Of a stretch of 19,413 nucleotides of DNA, positions 14,441 through 19,413 are shown one piece after another. Each line of letters begins with the position of its first letter. The first letter of the stretch is position 1. The position numbers were made by a program, and so were the translations under genes. The stretch comes from Planctomycetota bacterium (lineage in GTDB: Bacteria; Planctomycetota; UBA1135; UBA2386): positions 1 to 19,413 of the forward strand of contig JAEYTU010000368.1 of assembly GCA_023433825.1 (NCBI GenBank). The letters are read 5' to 3'. The notes under the pieces are model-generated. The model ran no database searches. It was not told the origin of the DNA and saw only the letters and a program-made list of their open reading frames with translations.

Positions 14441-17400
14441 ATGGCACCCTACACCCTGTTCGAGATCAGTTGGGAAGTCTGCAACAAGGTCGGCGGGATC
14501 CACACCGTCGTCTCGACGAAGGCGAAGACGCTCGTCGAGAAACTCGGTGACGACTACATCGCGATCGGCCCCTGGCTGCTGAGCGATCAGGACCGTCAGC
14601 CGCCGTTCGATCCGGAGCCGGGGTTCGAGTCGTTCACCGAGGCGTGCCGCGCGCTCGGCGTCCCGGTGCGCGTCGGACGATGGCGGATCCCGAGTCGGCC
14701 GAGAACGATCCTCGTCGAGTTCTCGCGTCTGTTCGAACGCAAGGACGAAGTCCTCGCGCGGAACTGGGAGAAGTTCAAGGTCGACTCGCTGTTCGGCGCG
14801 TGGGACTACGTCGAGCCGGTGTTGTTCGGCACGGCCGCCGGGATCGTCATCGAGAAGTGGTGGGAAGAGTACGTCGCGCCGCGCCAGGGGAAGGCCGTCG
14901 TGCAGAGCCACGAGTGGATGTGCGGCTCGGCGATGCTGTACCTGCGCGAGAAGGTGCCGGCGATCGGCCACGTGTTCACGACGCACGCGACGATGCTCGG
15001 GCGTTCGATCGCGTCGCGCGGCACGTATCCGACCGACGGCCTCGGCGACCGCGACCCGAACGAGCTCGCGACCGAGATCGGGATCCGCGCGAAGCACTCG
15101 ATGGAAGGTGTCTGCGCGCGCGTCGCCGACTCGTTCACGACGGTCAGCGAGATCACGGCGACCGAGGCCGAGATGTTCCACGGCCGGCTCGCGAACCCGC
15201 TGCTGCCGAACGGGATCGACCTCGCCGTCATCGACGAGATCGCCGGCAGCGCGACGCGGGACGAGGTTCGCGCGACGCTGCAGCAGTTCGCGCATCGCTT
15301 CCTCGGCGAGTCGGTCGACGACGCGGCGTTCGTCTGCATCGCCGGTCGCTACGAGTTCCACAACAAGGGCATCGACCTGTTGCTCGACGCCGTCGCGGCG
15401 ATGCAGAAGCGCCCCGGTCGCCGGGTCGTGCTGTTCGTGCTCGTGCCGGCCGGCAACTCGGGACTGCGTGGCGACGTCGCCGAACGGATGCGTCGACCGG
15501 TCGGCGGCGATCGCACCCCGCTCGGGATCTCGACGCACAACCTGTTCGAACCGGAGAACGATCCGGTGCTGCGGCAGTGCCGACTGCTCGGTCTCGACAA
15601 CGCGATCGGCAGCCGCGTCAAGGTCGTGCAGATCCCGATCTACTTCCACGACGGCGACGGCTTCCTGAACCTGCCGTACGAAGCCGTGCTGCGGGCGATG
15701 GATCACTCGGCGTTCCCGTCGTTCTACGAGCCATGGGGCTACACGCCGGAGGAGAGCCTCGCGGTCGGCGTGCCGACGATCACCACCGACTGTGCCGGGT
15801 TCGGACTTTGGGCGCAGCAGCGCGGGCTGCGCGCGCGCGACGGCGTGCAGGTCATCGCGCGGCACCGATCGGACTACGCGACGGCGCGCGACGCGCTGGT
15901 GCAGCTGCTCGAAGCCGCCGTCGTCCAACCGGGCGAACGTTCGGCGATCCACGATGCATGCCGGAAGACCGCGCAATTGACGGCGTGGTCGGACTTGATC
16001 CAGCACTACGAGACGGCGTTCCGGATCGCGCTCGAAGCGGCGGAACTGCGCGCCGGCACGACGACGGCCTATCGGCCGCGATTCACGGCGCTGCCGGTCA
16101 CACCGACCGCGGTCGGACAACGGCCGCAACTTCAGCGGTTCGACGTCGCGCCGACGCTGCCCGATCCGCTGCGCGCGCTGTCGAGCATCGCCGCCAATTA
16201 CTGGTGGACCTGGAATCACGACGCCGCCGCGCTGTTCGCCGAGCTGTCGCCGCGCAAGTGGGCGACGACGCGCAGCAATCCGGTGCAGACGTTGAGTCAG
16301 GTCTTCGCCGCGGACCTGGAGACGCGCGTCGCCGACAAGTCGTTCGTCGGGCGCGTCCAGTCGGTCGCGAAGCGCTTCGACGCCTACCTCGCCGCGCGCC
16401 GGACCGAGGTCGAACTGAGTCCCGGATGCTTCGCGTCCGACGAGCACCCGATCGCGTACTTCTGCGCCGAGTTCGGCATCCACGAGTCGCTGCCGATCTA
16501 CTCCGGCGGACTCGGGATCCTGGCCGGCGATCACCTGAAGTCGGCGAGCGATCTCAACCTGCCGCTCGTCGGCGTCGGCATCTACTACCGCAAGGGCTAC
16601 ATGCGGCAGCGGCTGTCGCCGCACCACGAACAGATCGCGATCGAGGTCGACAACGACCCGGCCGGCGTCGCCGCCGAACTCGTGCTCGGCAAGGATCGCC
16701 AGCCGCTCGAGATCACGATCCAACTGCCGAGCAGCACGCTGACGCTCCGCGCGTGGCGCGTGCAGGTGGGTCGCGTTCCGCTGTACCTGCTCGACGCCGA
16801 CGTCCCGAGCAATCGCCCCGAGGACCGCGGCATCACCCACCATCTCTACGGTGGCGATCAGGAGAACCGGCTGCTGCAGGAGATCGTGCTCGGCCGCGGC
16901 GGCGTCCGGCTGCTGCATGCGCTCGGGATCGAACCGTGCGTCCACCACCTGAACGAAGGTCACGCGTCGTTCGTCGCGATCGAGCGGATCGGTCGCTACC
17001 TGCGTCAGGACGGTCTGACGTTCGAGGAAGCGCGCGAACTGATTCGCGCGACGACGATCTTCACGACGCACACGCCGATCCCGGCCGGTCACGACCGGTT
17101 CCCCGAGGGACTCGTGCGTCGGTACTTCTCCGACGTCCACCACTGGGCCGGCGTCCCGTGGGAACGCTTCTACGCGTTCGGCCAGTCCGAGGGCTCCGAC
17201 GGCAGCTTCAACATGACGATGCTGGCGAATCACTTCGCCGGCTACGTCAACGGCGTCAGCAAGCTGCACGGCGAAGTGTCGCGCGGGATCCTGCGACCGG
17301 CGTGGCCGATGTTGCTCGAGTACGAGGTCCCGGTCGGTTCGGTCACGAACGGCATCCACCTGCCGACGTGGACGGCGCCGGAGATCGCGCAGTTGCTCGG

Positions 17401-18673
17401 CGCGGAGGGTCGCGCGGTGACGGCCGACGACTTCCGCGATCGCGCCGATCACCTCGACGCCGGTGCGCTGTGGGAGACGCGGCGCGGGCTGCGACGCAAG
17501 TTGAAGCAACTCGTCGCCGACCGCCTGCGCGACGCCTACGCGCGACGTCACGACAGTCCGCTCGTCCTCGAGCGCGTGCTCGCCGGCTTGGAGGAGGACG
17601 CACTGTGGATCGGCTTCGCGCGGCGCTTCGTCCCGTACAAGCGCGCCGACCTGCTGTTCCGCAGCCTCGAACGTCTGGCCAAGATCCTCGGCGACTCGGC
17701 TCGCCCGGTCCGCGTGTTGTTCGCCGGCAAGGCGCACCCGCACGATCGCGCCGGTCAGGAGACCGTGCGCCGCGTCGCGGAGATCGCCCGCAGCGAACCG
17801 TTCCTCGGCAAGATCGTCTTCATCGAGGACTACGACATGGAGCTCGGCCGCGGGCTCGTGCAGGGCGTCGACGTCTGGCTGAACAACCCGATCCGCCCGC
17901 TGGAGGCCAGCGGGACGTCGGGGATGAAGGTCGCGGCGAACGGCGGTCTGAACCTGTCGATCGCCGACGGTTGGTGGCCGGAGGCCTACGACGGGCAGAA
18001 CGGCTGGACGATCGGCAACTCGCACGCGATGCCGTCGCAGGCGCTGCAGGACGAGATGGAGAGCAGCCACCTGTACCGGCTGCTCGAGGAAGAGGTCGTT
18101 CCGCTGTACTTCGATCGCGACGCCGACGGCATGCCGCAGCGGTGGATCGCACGGATGAAGCACGCGCTTCGAACGGTGCCGACCGTGTTCCACACCGACC
18201 GGATGGTCGGCGAGTACTTCGACGTCGCGTATCGCGAACTCGGCACGTCGTACCACCGCCTGTCCGCCGACGGCCGAGCGACGCTGAAGCACGTGGCCGA
18301 GGAGCACCGGCGCATTCGGCGCGGGTTCCACGACGTTCGGATCGTCGCCGCGCACGTGACCGACCTGCGCGACCTGCGCGTGTTGGCACCGGTCGAGGCG
18401 CGCGTCGAAGTCGACCTCGGCGAACTGCGTCCCGACGACGTCGACGTCGAGTTGGTGCTCGGCCACGCGCGCCACGAATTCGACTTGCACCGACCGGTCG
18501 TGCTGCGACTGCGACACGAGGGCACCGAGGGGACGCGTCACGTCTACAGCGGCGCAAAGGTCATGGACCGTTCGGGAACGTTCGCCTACGGATTGCGCGT
18601 CCGCGCGACGCAGCGCGAAGCGTTCGATCGGATCCTCGCGGACCTCGTGCTGTGGGCCGGCTCGCCGCGCTGA
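14441..18673 (+). CDS. Fused GT3 glycogen synthase and GT35 alpha-glucan phosphorylase (1410 aa)
   Basis: The ATG at 14441 is chosen because GT3 sequence starts at once (MAPYTLFEISWEVCNKVGG, donor loop G18-G19). No strong Shine-Dalgarno precedes it; 73 bases separate it from the GH57 gene. Residues 1 to about 550 resemble animal and yeast glycogen synthase (GT3): HEWMCG, TTHATMLGR, and FYEPWGYTPEESLAVGVPT with E430 and E438, the same 8-residue spacing as the catalytic E-x7-E pair of GYS1. A DUF3417 region starts near 573 (NYWWTWNHDAAALFAELSP). The phosphorylase domain (about 665-1300) has YFCAEFGIHESLPIYSGGLG, NEGH at 838-841, GSVTNGIHLPTW and SGTSGMKVAANGGLNL with the PLP-binding K1163. A C-terminal beta domain (about 1297-1410) follows. 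One cytosolic polypeptide can thus lengthen and phosphorolyse alpha-1,4-glucan. Proteins of about 1400 aa with this layout are known from other bacteria. Confidence 0.93.
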   Translation: MAPYTLFEISWEVCNKVGGIHTVVSTKAKTLVEKLGDDYIAIGPWLLSDQDRQPPFDPEPGFESFTEACRALGVPVRVGRWRIPSRPRTILVEFSRLFERKDEVLARNWEKFKVDSLFGAWDYVEPVLFGTAAGIVIEKWWEEYVAPRQGKAVVQSHEWMCGSAMLYLREKVPAIGHVFTTHATMLGRSIASRGTYPTDGLGDRDPNELATEIGIRAKHSMEGVCARVADSFTTVSEITATEAEMFHGRLANPLLPNGIDLAVIDEIAGSATRDEVRATLQQFAHRFLGESVDDAAFVCIAGRYEFHNKGIDLLLDAVAAMQKRPGRRVVLFVLVPAGNSGLRGDVAERMRRPVGGDRTPLGISTHNLFEPENDPVLRQCRLLGLDNAIGSRVKVVQIPIYFHDGDGFLNLPYEAVLRAMDHSAFPSFYEPWGYTPEESLAVGVPTITTDCAGFGLWAQQRGLRARDGVQVIARHRSDYATARDALVQLLEAAVVQPGERSAIHDACRKTAQLTAWSDLIQHYETAFRIALEAAELRAGTTTAYRPRFTALPVTPTAVGQRPQLQRFDVAPTLPDPLRALSSIAANYWWTWNHDAAALFAELSPRKWATTRSNPVQTLSQVFAADLETRVADKSFVGRVQSVAKRFDAYLAARRTEVELSPGCFASDEHPIAYFCAEFGIHESLPIYSGGLGILAGDHLKSASDLNLPLVGVGIYYRKGYMRQRLSPHHEQIAIEVDNDPAGVAAELVLGKDRQPLEITIQLPSSTLTLRAWRVQVGRVPLYLLDADVPSNRPEDRGITHHLYGGDQENRLLQEIVLGRGGVRLLHALGIEPCVHHLNEGHASFVAIERIGRYLRQDGLTFEEARELIRATTIFTTHTPIPAGHDRFPEGLVRRYFSDVHHWAGVPWERFYAFGQSEGSDGSFNMTMLANHFAGYVNGVSKLHGEVSRGILRPAWPMLLEYEVPVGSVTNGIHLPTWTAPEIAQLLGAEGRAVTADDFRDRADHLDAGALWETRRGLRRKLKQLVADRLRDAYARRHDSPLVLERVLAGLEEDALWIGFARRFVPYKRADLLFRSLERLAKILGDSARPVRVLFAGKAHPHDRAGQETVRRVAEIARSEPFLGKIVFIEDYDMELGRGLVQGVDVWLNNPIRPLEASGTSGMKVAANGGLNLSIADGWWPEAYDGQNGWTIGNSHAMPSQALQDEMESSHLYRLLEEEVVPLYFDRDADGMPQRWIARMKHALRTVPTVFHTDRMVGEYFDVAYRELGTSYHRLSADGRATLKHVAEEHRRIRRGFHDVRIVAAHVTDLRDLRVLAPVEARVEVDLGELRPDDVDVELVLGHARHEFDLHRPVVLRLRHEGTEGTRHVYSGAKVMDRSGTFAYGLRVRATQREAFDRILADLVLWAGSPR

Positions 18674-18777
18674 CGCGGCCGCATTCGCGCGCTTGACCCG
18701 GTTCCGGGCGATGGCCAAGATGCTCGCCCCCTATCCCCGCGCAGACCCCGCACCGGAGCCACGAAGCGTTGCCCACC
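18674..18777. other. Intergenic region before trigger factor
   Basis: This 104-bp gap contains a weak -35-like TTGACC at 18693-18698 and, 18 bases further, an AAGATG that is a poor -10. A 5-bp inverted repeat CCCGG/CCGGG lies at 18697-18708. There is no terminator with a T run after the fusion gene. A promoter for trigger factor is plausible here but not demonstrated. Confidence 0.3.
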
Positions 18778-19413
18778 ATGGAGATCCAGATCACCGCGTC
18801 CGGCCCGTGCCGTAAGACGGTTTCGATCAAGATTCCGCCCGAGAAGATCCGGACTCACGTCGACGAGGTCTTCAAGAGCGCACAGGGACAGGTCACCCAG
18901 AAGGGGTTCCGGCCGGGCAAGGTCCCGCGGGCCGTGCTGGAGAAGAAGTTCGGTCCGGCGATCCTCGCGGAAGCGAAGGAGAAGCTGGTCCAGGAGTCGT
19001 TCCAGGAGGCCGTTCGCGAGCACAAGCTCGCGGTGATCGGCCGGCCGACCGTGAATGGGATCGACGAGAAGCCGCTCGACCCGACCGTGCCGCTGCAGTT
19101 CGAGGTCGCGTTCGACGTTCGGCCGGAGTTCGAGCTGAAGTCGGTCAAGGGACTCGAGGTCGCAGCCGGCGACCCGGCCGTCACCGACGCCGACATGGAG
19201 AGCGCGCTGAACAGCCTGGCCGACCAGAAGAAGACGCTGCGTGAGGTCCAGGAGCCGGTCGGCGCGACCGACTTCGCGAAGGGCGACCTGGTCTACCGCG
19301 ACGCCGCCGGCGCGTCGGTCGTCGAGAAGAAGGGGATCCAGCTGAACCCGGGGATCCCGGTCGCGGGTTCCGATCCGGAAAAGTTCGCGACTGCGCTGAC
19401 CGGTGCCGAGAAG
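18778..19413 (+). CDS. tig: Trigger factor, N-terminal part (partial, 212 codons in window)
   Basis: The ATG at 18778 opens a frame that runs to the right edge with no stop. The N-terminal ribosome-binding domain is complete: MEIQITASGPCRKTVSIKIP, and the signature GFRPGKVPRAVLEKKFG at about residues 43-59, the loop that docks on ribosomal protein L23. A prolyl isomerase (FKBP-type) region should follow from about residue 150; the visible TLREVQEPVGATDFAKGDLVYRD fits its entry. Trigger factor is the ribosome-bound chaperone of nascent chains, and often lies upstream of clpP, clpX and lon, which would be off this window. No clear Shine-Dalgarno precedes the start. A 104-bp gap separates it from the glycogen operon, so it probably has its own promoter. 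Confidence 0.92.
   Translation, partial: MEIQITASGPCRKTVSIKIPPEKIRTHVDEVFKSAQGQVTQKGFRPGKVPRAVLEKKFGPAILAEAKEKLVQESFQEAVREHKLAVIGRPTVNGIDEKPLDPTVPLQFEVAFDVRPEFELKSVKGLEVAAGDPAVTDADMESALNSLADQKKTLREVQEPVGATDFAKGDLVYRDAAGASVVEKKGIQLNPGIPVAGSDPEKFATALTGAEK

Noticed and set aside
14297..18718. A 1473-codon open frame on the minus strand opposite the fusion gene.
   Set aside because: It is rich in Arg, Val, Asp and His with no recognisable domain and mirrors the GT3-GT35 gene. Such long antisense frames are expected in very GC-rich coding DNA because stop codons are rare opposite G/C third positions.

Overview
The window is bacterial DNA of high GC content with long, densely packed genes. Third codon positions are strongly G/C-biased and only some genes have a clear Shine-Dalgarno site. 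The gene set (a GT3-GT35 glycogen synthase/phosphorylase fusion, a GH133 debranching enzyme, a GH57 enzyme and a Lon-related protease of the LonB/YcbZ type) fits a high-GC Planctomycetota-like or other environmental bacterium. The phylum is an inference and cannot be fixed from the sequence alone.

Layout. (1) Bases 1-3608, plus strand: the C-terminal end of an unidentified protein, then seven small genes from unrelated families. They include a W/G-rich 119-aa protein, a SUKH/SMI1-KNR4-like protein, two short unknown proteins that overlap by 4 bases, a zinc-ribbon protein, a four-helix membrane protein and a DUF1877 (YfbM-like) protein. The base composition of part of this stretch is visibly lower in GC than the rest, which suggests an accessory region. 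(2) Bases 3628-9335, minus strand: an apparent operon, read from right to left, of a universal stress protein, a Lon-related ATP-dependent protease, a secreted M1-type aminopeptidase and a zinc-ribbon membrane protein with an HExxH motif. This is a stress/proteolysis unit. (3) Bases 9336-9536: a divergent promoter region containing a 12-bp perfect inverted repeat. (4) Bases 9537-18673, plus strand: a glycogen (alpha-glucan) operon of GH133 debranching enzyme, GT4/GT5-like glycosyltransferase, GH57 amylase-like enzyme and a 1410-aa protein that joins a eukaryotic-type GT3 glycogen synthase to a GT35 alpha-glucan phosphorylase. The first three genes overlap by ATGA. (5) Base 18778 to the end: trigger factor, cut by the window edge.

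The glycogen operon encodes both polymer synthesis (the GT3 half and possibly the GT4/GT5-like enzyme) and breakdown (phosphorylase half, debranching enzyme, GH57). The most striking item is the single polypeptide carrying both the synthetic and the phosphorolytic catalytic centres. The proteolysis operon and the glycogen operon diverge from one 201-bp region, so shared control is possible but unproven. I see no rRNA, tRNA, CRISPR array, insertion sequence or phage gene.
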